Origin: JBJTUH01 sp044346175
Lineage (GTDB): Bacteria > Cyanobacteriota > Vampirovibrionia > Vampirovibrionales > JAJTHC01
Assembly (NCBI GenBank): GCA_044346175.1
Contig: JBIIZQ010000002.1
Coordinates: 62,001 to 126,000, forward strand
Reading direction: 5' to 3'
DNA length: 64,000 nucleotides
Shown here: in pieces, positions 25,209 through 34,206 of the stretch
How the letters are laid out: every line of letters begins with the position of its first letter
Numbering within the stretch: position 1 is the first letter of the stretch
The notes under the pieces: model-generated
The model's input: the letters and a program-made list of their open reading frames with translations, nothing else
What the model was told of the DNA's origin: nothing
Database searches by the model: none
Program-made: the position numbers and the translations under genes

Positions 25209-26336
25209 TTATGCCATGGTGAACCCTTTGGATTCACCCTCAAGCGAATACTCAGGGGCCCAAGGCATGGCACGATAACGGGGTAATACTTCTGCGGAAG
25301 TTAATAATCCGAAGATACCACGACGCATCAACTCCACCCCACGATTCATAAACCCAAGGGCTGGACCACAAACATTATCAACCATCGTGGTAGCATCCCC
25401 AACATGAAACTCATGGCTGGTAACCTCTCCAGCAAGTGTACGTCCTGTCACTTTCACGGTGGTGGTACAGGGTTTTTTGGCTTGGCGGGTATCCACTAAC
25501 CCACCTACCGTCACACGCTCACGAGGACAAATACCCGTGAGTTCAAGAATGATATCATCCGCATGTTCCATGTTACGGAGTTCCAGCACGCCATTACGTT
25601 CTTCAAGGGCTTGAAGAATATCCGCATCAGTCATTGCTTCCACCTGTGCATGCGTAAAGCCAGGGACGTGTAAAAAGTCTTCTTTAATCGTACCTCGGTA
25701 GGCTTCCCAGTTACTCACCCCTACGCCAAACCAAATATCGACCCCTAATACCTCAACAAAAGATTGGGCTGCCACGGCGGCAACCGTACTCAGAAACCCA
25801 GGGGTCGCACCCGCACCAGTAATGTGCAAAATTGAATTACTACGCAACAGACGCTCAAGCGGCAAAAGGGTTTCCACAGCAGAGGTACGCTTGAGTGCAT
25901 CCACCACTACACCTTGGAAAGGCGTACGGTTGGCAATGGTTTCAAGGGTCGTTGCATAAAAATTAACAGGAATATTAGGCACAGCAAGAAAAACGGCATC
26001 GAGTTCATGACCATGCTCTTGGAGAAGTTCAATCATGGCATTGTGCATCGCATTAACACGTTCCACAGACCCCTGATAAGGCGTGGTGTCAAGTGCCTTG
26101 AGACAGGGTACCTGATGAAACATCTCGGGCGTGAATCCATCAGAGGTATAAGCCCATGCTGAACTATCAGCAATTGCCGTCACTTTAAACCCTTTCCGAG
26201 CATTTGCCATGGCGAGCATGCCACGACCTAAGCCACCAAAGCCAAGAACAGCCATCCGAATGGGTGGTACGCTAGACATATCAGCAACATCGGAACCTTG
26301 AGACATAGAGGATAGAGGATTATGTGCAGGAGACAT
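25209..26336 (-). CDS. Saccharopine dehydrogenase-like oxidoreductase
   Basis: NAD(P)-binding oxidoreductase. The dinucleotide fold opens with MAVLGFGGLGRGMLAMAN (about residue 28), followed by TAIADSSAWAYTSDG, VFLAVPNIPVNF and a central ITGAGATPGFLSTVAAVAAQSF. The pattern matches the cyanobacterial proteins annotated this way (from memory); no substrate has been shown for them to my knowledge. The C-terminal part (WFGVGVSNWEAYRGTIKEDF, NMEHADDIILELTG) gives no further clue. The N-terminus has ATGs at codons 1, 11, 20 and 28; the true start may be later than 26336. Confidence 0.72.
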   Translation of the reverse strand: MSPAHNPLSSMSQGSDVADMSSVPPIRMAVLGFGGLGRGMLAMANARKGFKVTAIADSSAWAYTSDGFTPEMFHQVPCLKALDTTPYQGSVERVNAMHNAMIELLQEHGHELDAVFLAVPNIPVNFYATTLETIANRTPFQGVVVDALKRTSAVETLLPLERLLRSNSILHITGAGATPGFLSTVAAVAAQSFVEVLGVDIWFGVGVSNWEAYRGTIKEDFLHVPGFTHAQVEAMTDADILQALEERNGVLELRNMEHADDIILELTGICPRERVTVGGLVDTRQAKKPCTTTVKVTGRTLAGEVTSHEFHVGDATTMVDNVCGPALGFMNRGVELMRRGIFGLLTSAEVLPRYRAMPWAPEYSLEGESKGFTMA

Positions 26337-26995
26337 AGGTGCGTCAGGGGTTTCAAATGATTGGGTAAAAAGAGCAACACAACACGGGAACAGAACATGA
26401 CATGACGAAAAACCAAATGCTATCTATGAGGGATAAAGTAAAAAACTTAATTTTGACGATGCTATCGTTACGACCAAAAAAAGGCTTTTGTTTACAAGCT
26501 GTAACAAAATAGTTAACATTTCCAGTTTACGTCAAGTTTAAGACCCTCAAAACTACGGCAGAGTTTTTACTTTACAGGAGCATCTTTTGTGATAAACAGT
26601 GCATTTTAAAGAAAAATGGCTTTTAAAAACTGCTATCCTTCTATGGTAAAAAAAACAGATGGATTTGCAAAGCTTTTTATCTTTACGGCACACCTCCAAG
26701 ATACCTCATTCAAATACGGAAAAAAGAGGGCAATGGTTTCAGCACTTTTATTGAGACGCTTGTTTTTATTCTCATGTCCCCTTACAAAGTCTCTCTACAC
26801 CATGAAGTGTTCAATGCGTTAAGATACGATGCTCACCTCAATAGGGTTATTATAGCAACAGGAATCCTTTCAGGTTTCATAGGGATGAAGCCCACTGCGG
26901 TTGGCTTTAAGGGATATGTTTCTTCGTTGTACTTCATTGATGTTTACCATGTTTCTAATGTTTATTTCTAATGTTTACCATTGGGGTGAAAAGCC
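26337..26995. other. Long AT-rich intergenic gap
   Basis: About 660 bp between divergent genes. It contains an imperfect inverted repeat (ttgtttacaagctgtaacaa, near 26488-26508) upstream of the 25209 gene, which could be an operator, and the 13-bp tandem duplication before the EF-hand gene. Short + strand frames are present but lack ribosome-binding sites; I see no gene. Confidence 0.5.
26952..26977 (+). repeat. Tandem 13-bp duplication upstream of the EF-hand gene
   Basis: tttctaatgttta occurs twice head to tail. atgtttaccat also occurs twice (26940-26950 and 26971-26981). The second ends 14 bp before the EF-hand gene start. Confidence 0.9.
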
Positions 26996-27733
26996 ATGAT
27001 GACTCCTATCGGCGCCCAACGTTTTGGCAGTACAGGGTATCCTAACGGATTGCCTGGTGGTTACGGACGACAAGCAGGGCGTGCCTTCATTAAAATGCAG
27101 GATACAGACCCCTTACGTGCGGCTCAAACCAATATTACTTACTCGCCTACAGGGTACCAAACACAGGCTCAAACCTTGCAATCCACGATGAATAATTTAG
27201 GGTTCAATGATGTTGTAATTCAGCGTTTTGATACCAACAAAGACGGTGCTTGGGATTTTGGTGAAGTACGTGCGGCTTTTGGTATTAACCCTAAAGGTCC
27301 CAATCCCGCAGTACCTATGGATACCTTAGGTGAAGCCACAGCCCGCCGTTGGATGCAAGTTTCAGATGCTTCAGGGGATGGTAAAATTGACCTTGGCGAG
27401 CAAGCAGCAACCACCCTTGTACAGGACAGTCCTGGCTTTTGGGTGGGTCATGCGATTTTGCGTAAATTGCCTGACTTAGCCAAATCTCCTGACCTTTTTC
27501 CGCCACAAGCCTTACAACGTCTACAAGGGATGGCAACCAGCTTATTGCAACAAGCCCAATTTCCCGACGGTAAGCTTTCCCCTGAAGACCGTCGCTTGAT
27601 GGATACAGTGGTTGACTATATCCCTAATTTTGGTGCCGAGGCTGTCAAGCTTGCTTATCAGCAATTAAATTTAGGGGCTTGGGGAAAAGCCTATCGGGAT
27701 ATGCAGGGTCAAAAACCTGCACAAGAGGGCTAG
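26996..27733 (+). CDS. EF-hand calcium-binding protein
   Basis: 245 residues. Two canonical EF-hand loops: DTNKDGAWDFGE at about 79-90 and DASGDGKIDLGE at about 124-135, each with Asp/Asn/Ser at 1, 3 and 5, Gly at 6 and Glu at 12. A third, degenerate DGKLSPEDRRLMD is near residue 195. The N-terminus is Gly/Gln/Tyr-rich (GSTGYPNGLPGGYGRQAGRA) with no classical signal peptide. The doubled ATG has GGGGTG seven bases upstream. Monocistronic. Likely Ca2+-responsive or Ca2+-stabilised; partner unknown. Confidence 0.85.
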   Translation: MMTPIGAQRFGSTGYPNGLPGGYGRQAGRAFIKMQDTDPLRAAQTNITYSPTGYQTQAQTLQSTMNNLGFNDVVIQRFDTNKDGAWDFGEVRAAFGINPKGPNPAVPMDTLGEATARRWMQVSDASGDGKIDLGEQAATTLVQDSPGFWVGHAILRKLPDLAKSPDLFPPQALQRLQGMATSLLQQAQFPDGKLSPEDRRLMDTVVDYIPNFGAEAVKLAYQQLNLGAWGKAYRDMQGQKPAQEG

Positions 27734-27745
27734 GCACTCTTGTGC
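27719..27745 (+). terminator. Hairpin spanning the EF-hand stop codon
   Basis: gcacaagag / ctcttgtgc, 9-bp perfect stem with the TAG stop in the loop. No T-run follows, so its terminator role is uncertain. Confidence 0.4.
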
Positions 27746-27878
27746 AATCGAGGTTGGGGGAGAGTGTACTCTGGGCTTACATCAGTGCTATACTATCCCC
27801 ATTAAGCCCCATCACGCCCCATCATGGGTCTCATCATTAGCCCTCAGCTCAATTTTCAACGTATGATAAGCATGCCTT

Positions 27879-28955
27879 ATGTTCTCCCTAGTCAAGTATA
27901 ACCATCCTACTTATGCCCTCAGTATCGGAGACCCCTTCGGGATTGGTCCTGAAATTACGGCTAAGCTTTTGCTTGACCCTTCTCTTCAGCAAGCTTTATG
28001 CTCTGATACATTTAGGTTGGTTATTTTAGGAGACATACAGCAGTTATGGCACTGGCTGTATCGTGTCAAAGACACCATGACCGCACAACAGTTACCAGCG
28101 TGGCAGGTATTTGAGTCAGAAGTGTTTCAGCAACGCTTACAATGGTACGACGCAGAAGGCATACACCCTGGAGAAAAAGTTTGGGATGCCCTCCGACATG
28201 CCATGACCTTGATTGCTGGCGGTATGTGTCAAGGACTTGTGACAGGTCCTATCTCAAAACATCATTTACAAGAAGCGGGCATCACGCATCAGGGGCATAC
28301 GGAGATATTAGATTACTGGAGTCGTCAGTTAGGGCTACTCTCGAATCAATCGCAAGCAGAAATGCTCTTTGTATATGAGCATTTAAAGGTACTAACCCTC
28401 ACGAGACATTTGCCACTTGCAGAAGTTGAACGCCGTATCACGCCCGCAACACTGGAAAAAACAGTGGCGATTTTAAATCGCTTTTTGCACGCTCTACAAC
28501 CTTCTTCTCGTCCCTCTCCCCTGCGTATTGCGTTACTTGGGGTCAATCCCCATGCTGGTGAAGTAGGAGGCACGGTCGAGAACGCTGTGATGCGTCCTTT
28601 TGTGGCACAGTACCAGAAAAAACGTTTGCCTCATGACCCTATTTTAGAAGGGCCTCTCCCTGCCGACGCTGTGTTTCGTGGTTTACAAGCACACACCCCA
28701 CCCTATGATGCCTATATTGCGAGCTATCATGACCAAGGCTTAATTCCTGTCAAATTACTGGGAGGGTTTGACTGTGTCAATGTCACGATTGGTCTTCCCT
28801 TTATTCGTACTTCCGTGTCTCATGGCACAGCGGAAGATATTGCGGGCCTTGGCATCGCTTCACATCGGAGTCTTTACACCGCCTTGAGGCAACTTCATAA
28901 CCTTTACCAACCTCTCCATCATACCGTGAACCACAGCGTGACGTGTTCTAAATAA
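27879..28955 (+). CDS. pdxA: 4-hydroxythreonine-4-phosphate dehydrogenase
   Basis: NAD-dependent step of the DXP-dependent vitamin B6 pathway. 358 residues with SIGDPFGIGPEIT at the start, the GPISKHHLQEAGITHQGHTEIL metal-His segment, LLGVNPHAGEVGGT, and ASYHDQGLIPVKLL. In the motif usually read as RTSVDHGTA this protein has RTSVSHGTA, so the Asp is replaced by Ser. The last 8 bp overlap, tail to tail, the stop region of the DpnI-like gene. pdxJ is not in the window. Confidence 0.94.
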   Translation: MFSLVKYNHPTYALSIGDPFGIGPEITAKLLLDPSLQQALCSDTFRLVILGDIQQLWHWLYRVKDTMTAQQLPAWQVFESEVFQQRLQWYDAEGIHPGEKVWDALRHAMTLIAGGMCQGLVTGPISKHHLQEAGITHQGHTEILDYWSRQLGLLSNQSQAEMLFVYEHLKVLTLTRHLPLAEVERRITPATLEKTVAILNRFLHALQPSSRPSPLRIALLGVNPHAGEVGGTVENAVMRPFVAQYQKKRLPHDPILEGPLPADAVFRGLQAHTPPYDAYIASYHDQGLIPVKLLGGFDCVNVTIGLPFIRTSVSHGTAEDIAGLGIASHRSLYTALRQLHNLYQPLHHTVNHSVTCSK

Positions 28956-29727
28956 CTTGATATACCCCCTTCCTTATCGATATTAAAAACCCTGAATCCC
29001 TTAAAATTTGGAGTTGTTGCCTGATTTTTTCGGGTATATGGTTGTTTTGAGGATGCCATTGCCTTAAGAGCGTTTCATATTGGTAAAGATCCCTCAGGGT
29101 GAACTCTTTTTTATTCGTCCATTCAATACATCGGATGACATCGAGAAGCCAACCTTTGGTATCGTTGTTCGTGATCTTTTCTAAAAACAGACTCTTTTTA
29201 AAAGTCTGAATGACCTGTGCTTTTGGCTTCAATATTTGGTCAGAGATCATAGGAATACGCCCCATTTCAGGGATGGTTTCGAGTAAAATGTTGCACCCGA
29301 CCCAACCTGAACGTCTTGCATGCTGACTTAAAGGAGGACGTTTTTCAATGAGTGTAGGCATGAAAAATGGCTTAGGAATAACCATTAAAGAGGCTACTGT
29401 ATAATCCTCCAAATATTGAAGAAAGAAAAGATGAGGCATACTGTTTGATGCCATACGTTGCATCATCGTACTATAGGCACCGTCCACTATTTTAGGTGGC
29501 AAAGCTGTGATCTTATGCAAAGAGGTCTTTTTAGCTTTGAGTTCATACTGTGCATTACAGACAATACAATATGCATCTCTCACAGAGGTGTTACGAGGAT
29601 GTTTAACAAGTTGTCCACCACAAGCAGGGCAGTATATTTCCTCGATAAGCCACTGTTCAGACATACAACGGATCCGTTGGCTTTCGCTCCTATAACCCCT
29701 AGCATGGGATAAATTAAAATGAAGCAT
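28948..29727 (-). CDS. DpnI-type restriction endonuclease (Gm6ATC-directed)
   Basis: 259 residues that follow Streptococcus DpnI (254 aa) from end to end as I remember it: MLHFNLSHARGYRSESQRIR at the start, a zinc-ribbon nuclease core, and a C-terminal winged helix ending KIRQQLQILRDSGFLISIRK. Zinc ligands are Cys33, Cys36, Cys54 and Cys57. Catalytic Asp51 and Glu62-x-Lys64 (YELKAKK) match the DpnI PD-(D/E)xK residues. ARRSGWVGCNI is also shared. DpnI cuts GATC only when adenine is methylated, so no cognate methylase is needed, and none is present. Start chosen at ATG 29727 because it matches the DpnI start. Slightly richer in A+T than its neighbours, suggesting transfer. Confidence 0.93.
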   Translation of the reverse strand: MLHFNLSHARGYRSESQRIRCMSEQWLIEEIYCPACGGQLVKHPRNTSVRDAYCIVCNAQYELKAKKTSLHKITALPPKIVDGAYSTMMQRMASNSMPHLFFLQYLEDYTVASLMVIPKPFFMPTLIEKRPPLSQHARRSGWVGCNILLETIPEMGRIPMISDQILKPKAQVIQTFKKSLFLEKITNNDTKGWLLDVIRCIEWTNKKEFTLRDLYQYETLLRQWHPQNNHIPEKIRQQLQILRDSGFLISIRKGVYQVI

Positions 29728-29799
29728 GATTTGTAAGCACCTTGTTGCATAGCAACTCAAGCATCAAAATACCGTATAGGAAGGATAAAAGAAGTATGT

Positions 29800-30933
29800 T
29801 TAACAAGCAAGCTTGGCAGTGCGATAGAGTGCTTCACACACCGCATCGGTCAATGCTTGAGTACCCATCGGCACTTGCGTGCTTCCTACGGGGAGTAAAT
29901 CGGCAGTCAGTTTGCCTGATGCAAGTACTTCACCAATAGCTTGGGTTAAATGTAGGGCAACCTCAGGGGCTTCTAAAGAGTATTCAAGCATCATCGCAAC
30001 AGATAGCAACGTAGCCACAGGGTTGGCAATGTCTTGACCCGCTAATGTGGGGGCCGAACCATGAATAGGCTCGTATAAAGAGGGCATATCCGCATGCATC
30101 GATAAACTGGCACTAGGGAGCATCCCGAGTGACCCTGCTAAAACGGCAGCTTCATCACTAAGGATGTCCCCGAACATGTTTTCTGTGACAATCACATCAA
30201 ATTGCTTAGGGTTCAAAATCAGTTGCATCGCCGTATTATCAACGTAGAGATGTTGCACAGTCACATCAGGATAGGCAGGTGCAAGGCTTTCCACAACCTC
30301 GCGCCATAACTGGGAACTGTATAAAACGTTGGCTTTATCAACACTGGTAAGATGTTTTCGAGGACGACGTTGGGCGGTTTCAAAGCCAAGACGAACAATG
30401 CGTTCAATTTCTTCTCGGGTGTAACGTAAGGAGTCCAATGCTTCATGGGCAGACTTCTCTTGAGGTTTACCAAAATATACGCCACCTGTTAACTCACGAA
30501 TCATGACAAAGTCCACCCCTTCAAGACGTTCTTGTTTCAGTGGGGATAAGTAACCAAGTTGTGGGTAGAGCTTTAAGGGACGAATATTTGCATACAGCCC
30601 AAGCGCTTTACGAATCGCAAGTAAACCACGTTCAGGGCGGAGGGTAGGGGGTACATCGGCACCATCAAACTTTGGGTCTCCCACAGCGCCCAGTAAAATA
30701 GCTTGGCACTGCTTGGCTGTTTCTAGGGTGGCTTCAGGGCAAGGATTACCAGTAGCCTCATAAGCAACACCACCAAGAAGAGCCTCATGCCATGTCACCG
30801 TAAAGTGGTGTAGTTTAGCGAGGGTTGCCATCACTTGTTGTGCCGCACGTACAATCTCAGGACCAATACCGTCTCCAGGTAAGGCACATAAAGTAAAATG
30901 TCTTTGTGGGCGAGCTGTAGGTGAGTTCATCAT
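29800..30933 (-). CDS. leuB: 3-isopropylmalate dehydrogenase
   Basis: NAD-dependent oxidative decarboxylation in leucine synthesis. 377 residues: LCALPGDGIGPEIVRAAQQV, LLGAVGDPKFD, RPERGLLAIRKALGLYANIRP, RELTGGVYFGKP, SVDKANVL and the C-terminal EPIHGSAPTLAGQDIANPVATLLS. All substrate and metal residues look intact. Start is a doubled ATG. leuA, leuC and leuD are not adjacent; the DpnI-like gene lies 72 bp downstream. Confidence 0.97.
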   Translation of the reverse strand: MMNSPTARPQRHFTLCALPGDGIGPEIVRAAQQVMATLAKLHHFTVTWHEALLGGVAYEATGNPCPEATLETAKQCQAILLGAVGDPKFDGADVPPTLRPERGLLAIRKALGLYANIRPLKLYPQLGYLSPLKQERLEGVDFVMIRELTGGVYFGKPQEKSAHEALDSLRYTREEIERIVRLGFETAQRRPRKHLTSVDKANVLYSSQLWREVVESLAPAYPDVTVQHLYVDNTAMQLILNPKQFDVIVTENMFGDILSDEAAVLAGSLGMLPSASLSMHADMPSLYEPIHGSAPTLAGQDIANPVATLLSVAMMLEYSLEAPEVALHLTQAIGEVLASGKLTADLLPVGSTQVPMGTQALTDAVCEALYRTAKLAC

Positions 30934-31368
30934 GGGTGAGAGGCATTCTTTTCAGTAAAGTGGAGACTTGTGAAGATGGAGGCTTATTGTGTTTTCAAAA
31001 ATAATAGCGATTTTAGCTTTTTTGAGGAAACGCCACGCTTAAGTAACCTATCTACTTAGTTTAACATTTCTACCTCATTCTACAAGAAACATACCTTTTT
31101 TTGGGGTCTCGTTTCTCAGAGAGCGTGTTGATTATGAGTGGTAATAGTTGTAGTAGTTGTAGTAGTTGTAGTAGTTGTAGTAGTTGTAGTAAAGGATGAA
31201 TACCATAGCACAAAATCGTTTTATAAAAGGTTTCATTCGTAAGGAGAACTATACCCAATGGCTGATGGATGCTAGGGGTGAGTTTTATAAGTGACCAACA
31301 GGGGAAATATGATGATTTTAAGCATCGCAGTATAACCATAATCGTGAATAATGATGACGTATTAGGGT
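30934..31368. other. Intergenic gap with a 9-bp tandem repeat
   Basis: 435 bp between divergent leuB and the CHAP-domain gene, AT-rich. The main feature is the five-fold 9-bp repeat at 31145-31189, 180-220 bp before the CHAP gene. No gene seen. Confidence 0.6.
31145..31189. repeat. Five perfect tandem copies of tagttgtag
   Basis: 9-bp unit repeated five times without interruption. Intergenic, upstream of the CHAP-domain gene. Unit number could vary by strand slippage. Confidence 0.95.
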
Positions 31369-32298
31369 ATGAAACAAGCCATGAACCCCATGTCGAGTTT
31401 TAACATAGGTTTATCTGAGACCTCAGCAACCACCACTTTGAAAGGGCTTCGCATGGGGGCTTTACCTGCTATGAGTCCTCAAGTACAACCGCAAGGTCTT
31501 CAGTTTTTCAGACAAACAGCACCCTCGTCAAATGCCCCATGGTACGAAGGCTTTTCGGTGCATGCACAACGCTTTTTACAATCAGGGGTTAAGGCTTGGC
31601 ACTTCCCCAGTGCGTCACGTATCTCTGCCAGTGCGTCAGGCATCTCTGAAGGTAACGCAGGTTTATCCCCGTCTCTACAACGCATGGGGCAGTTGAACAT
31701 GCCCAACAGTGTAAGTACATCCAATGTTTCACCACAGCCCTTCATGGGAGGTATAGGGAGCGTTTCAAGTGGCGGCTTAGGAGGCTGGATGTCTCGTATG
31801 TGGCAAGGGTTACAACAGTTCCCACAAAAAGTAGGGCAAGTGCTAGGGGATATCGGGCAGCAGATAAGCACCAAGGCACGCAGTGCTTTACAATGGGCAA
31901 AACAGGAGCTTGCCAAGGGGATTACCGAGAAAAACAATCAGTCCTATATTTCGCAGGCTTACTCCCGTGGTAAAAACCAGCCATGGTGTGCCGATTTTGT
32001 GTCGACCGCCTACCAACAGGCAGGCGGCTCACCCTTTGGGCATCAGTCCGCCGTACGGGATATTTGGGCGTGGGGGCAAAAAAATCAGCGTGCCTTTTTA
32101 AAGGGGACCTACACCCCTCAACCTGGCGATTTAATCATTTTTGACGTGGGTGGGTCTCCAAACCATATTGGTATTGTTGAAAGCGTCGAGGGGGGCAAAG
32201 TCAAGACCATTGAAGGCAATAGTAGTGATGCACTCAAGCGTCGTGAATACCCCTTGAGTGCAAAAAACATTCGAGGTTATGTACGCCCAGAGGCTTAG
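31369..32298 (+). CDS. CHAP-domain (NlpC/P60-like) putative peptidoglycan hydrolase
   Basis: 309 residues. The first ~170 are Ser/Gln/Gly/Met-rich and probably disordered. An amphipathic stretch (LQQFPQKVGQVLGDIGQQIS) follows, then the CHAP cysteine-peptidase domain: QPWCADFVSTAYQQAGG with catalytic Cys207, PQPGDLIIFD, NHIGIVE with His266, and KTIEGNSS as the third catalytic element. Such domains cut peptide cross-links or the amide in cell walls. No signal peptide is visible, so export would need another route. A 21-bp imperfect duplication (SASRIS/SASGIS, near 31610-31652) lies in the linker. Confidence 0.85.
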   Translation: MKQAMNPMSSFNIGLSETSATTTLKGLRMGALPAMSPQVQPQGLQFFRQTAPSSNAPWYEGFSVHAQRFLQSGVKAWHFPSASRISASASGISEGNAGLSPSLQRMGQLNMPNSVSTSNVSPQPFMGGIGSVSSGGLGGWMSRMWQGLQQFPQKVGQVLGDIGQQISTKARSALQWAKQELAKGITEKNNQSYISQAYSRGKNQPWCADFVSTAYQQAGGSPFGHQSAVRDIWAWGQKNQRAFLKGTYTPQPGDLIIFDVGGSPNHIGIVESVEGGKVKTIEGNSSDALKRREYPLSAKNIRGYVRPEA

Positions 32299-32319
32299 AC
32301 CAATACTCACGATAGCACG

Positions 32320-34206
32320 TTACATAGTGGTTTGAGGCGCTTGTACCTTTGCTTTGAGGGTACGTTTGTCTATTTTACCTGTAGCCGTTTTAGGCAGTTC
32401 GGACAAAATATGGTAACTATCGGGTGTGTAAAGAGGGGGTAACTGTGTTTTTGCGTGGGCTTTTAAACTTTTAATGAGGGCATCGGTGGCATCGGTGGCA
32501 TCGGTGGGCATTTTAGGTACACAGTAAGCCACAATGGTTTCTCCAAGTTTTGAGTCGGGATGTCCAATAACGGCTATTTCAAGCACCTCAGGATGTGCCA
32601 TCAGGGCTTGTTCGATTTTCAAAGGGGCAATGTTTTCACCAGCCTTGATAATTAAATCCTTAATGCGCCCCCCTGAAATGTAAAGATTACCTTGGGCATC
32701 AAAATGCCCAATATCGCCTGTTTTAAACCAGCCATCTTGCGTAAAAGCACCCTGTGACGCTTCAGGTTGCTGATGATAGCCTGACATGACATTGGGTCCT
32801 TGCACAACAATTTCCCCCTCAAAAGGTGAGGCTTCCGTATGTGTTTCTGGGGTAAAATACCAAGGTGCTTCGTTAGAGGATAAAGGTTCCAATCGTATGG
32901 CAACGTTGGGAACCACCTGGCCCACTGAACGTGCCACTCGTCCATGCTTGGGAGTATTCACAGCAAGCACTGGAGACGTTTCAGTAAGTCCATACCCTTC
33001 CAAGACCGTGACCCCTAGTGTGTGTTCCACGGCATCCAATAAGCTGACGGGTAGGGCAGCTCCCCCTGAAATACAATACTGTAGGTGAGGGAAGGGTTTG
33101 GGTGTATTGCGAGATTCTAAGGGTGAAGCCAAGGAAGCTGCTTGAGCCATATGTTGTTTACCAGCATCCAGTAGCAAGCTAAAAAAGGTTGGGACGAGCG
33201 GAAGAATACTAATAGGGTAGGTTTGTAAAGCTTGTAAAATGGCTTTCGGGCTAAACTTTGGCACTAACACAACCCGTGCCTTCATATGCAAGGCGTACAA
33301 TCCACACATAAAGCCAAAACTATGAAACAAAGGCAATGCGAGCAACATCCACGGCGTTGTGATACCTTGGGGGGTGTTGTTAGAGACAGGGGCTTGCAAG
33401 TAGTTTTCTAATGAAAGCAACGTGGCAAAACCTGCCATATTGTGCAGGAGGTTATATTCAGTGAGTGGCACACCTTTTGGCACACCCGTACTCCCACTCG
33501 TATAGAGAATAACCGCTACTTCCTCTTGAGAAGGGGCTGTACGTGTGCATATTGCCTGCCAACGTGAGGCGTAGTTATCAGGATGGATAGGCGTAACACG
33601 TGTCTGTTGAGAAACATCGTACACGCTACTGTGCGTTCCTAGGTATTGAAGGATTTGCCCTGCCTCAGCATCCTCCTCTGATGCAAAAAGCAGTATCGGC
33701 CAAGGCATGCCTCCTGAAGCTTTAATGACATCCCCAAAAGCCTTACCGCCATGATGCAGAGAGGGTTGCTTTAAGAGCATACTCAACAGGGTACTTTCAG
33801 CCAATATGCCCTTTACTTGTGCATTTTTAAGTACTTCAAAAATACCTTGCACTCCGATTTGTAAGTTGAGGGGTACGGCAGTGACATTGAGAAGCCTTAA
33901 GGCATAAAAACTCATCCACCAAGCTTGTTGGTTTGTGAAACACAGGGCAATGGTATCCCCTTCTAAGAGTTGCCATTCTGCTTTGAGCTTCCAAGCAAGG
34001 GCTTCAGCCTCTTCACGGAGTTGTTTTAGCGTCCAGCTCTGGGTACCTTCGTACAACCAAGGGTGTTCTCCAAGGATGGCTTCACCTTCCGTAAAACAAG
34101 TCAAAATGCTCGTTGGTATGGCACCTGCGGGCGTGCAAGGCGTGATGGACTCTGAAAGGACTTGAGAGATAGCATCTGGTGAAAGAGCATGGGTGGAGGT
34201 AAGCAT
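32320..34206 (-). CDS. AMP-forming acyl-CoA / acyl-ACP synthetase family protein
   Basis: Activates a carboxylic acid, probably a fatty acid, as an acyl-adenylate. Family motifs: ILYTSGSTGVPKGVPLTE (P-loop-like A3), FHSFGFMCGLYAL, VLEGYGLTETSPVLAVN (A5), GWFKTGDIGHFD (A7), GRIKDLIIKAGENI (A8) and LPKTATGKIDKRTLKA with the catalytic Lys near the C-terminus. ATG 34206 gives 628 residues. In-frame ATGs further upstream (for example 34284) would add a hydrophobic, signal-anchor-like stretch (LFRLLIPYLCWMFFGIML), so a membrane-attached form cannot be excluded. Confidence 0.85.
   Translation of the reverse strand: MLTSTHALSPDAISQVLSESITPCTPAGAIPTSILTCFTEGEAILGEHPWLYEGTQSWTLKQLREEAEALAWKLKAEWQLLEGDTIALCFTNQQAWWMSFYALRLLNVTAVPLNLQIGVQGIFEVLKNAQVKGILAESTLLSMLLKQPSLHHGGKAFGDVIKASGGMPWPILLFASEEDAEAGQILQYLGTHSSVYDVSQQTRVTPIHPDNYASRWQAICTRTAPSQEEVAVILYTSGSTGVPKGVPLTEYNLLHNMAGFATLLSLENYLQAPVSNNTPQGITTPWMLLALPLFHSFGFMCGLYALHMKARVVLVPKFSPKAILQALQTYPISILPLVPTFFSLLLDAGKQHMAQAASLASPLESRNTPKPFPHLQYCISGGAALPVSLLDAVEHTLGVTVLEGYGLTETSPVLAVNTPKHGRVARSVGQVVPNVAIRLEPLSSNEAPWYFTPETHTEASPFEGEIVVQGPNVMSGYHQQPEASQGAFTQDGWFKTGDIGHFDAQGNLYISGGRIKDLIIKAGENIAPLKIEQALMAHPEVLEIAVIGHPDSKLGETIVAYCVPKMPTDATDATDALIKSLKAHAKTQLPPLYTPDSYHILSELPKTATGKIDKRTLKAKVQAPQTTM
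32481..32507. repeat. Three tandem 9-bp units in the synthetase gene
   Basis: catcggtgg repeated three times; on the minus strand it encodes TDATDATDA in a surface loop between the last two conserved motifs. Confidence 0.9.

Noticed and set aside
26616..26971. Two short plus-strand frames upstream of the EF-hand gene
   Set aside because: No ribosome-binding sites, no recognisable pattern, and they overlap each other in different frames.
31070..31339. Minus-strand frame with repeated LLQ
   Set aside because: It is only the translation of the 9-bp microsatellite, with no ribosome-binding site and no ordered sequence around it.
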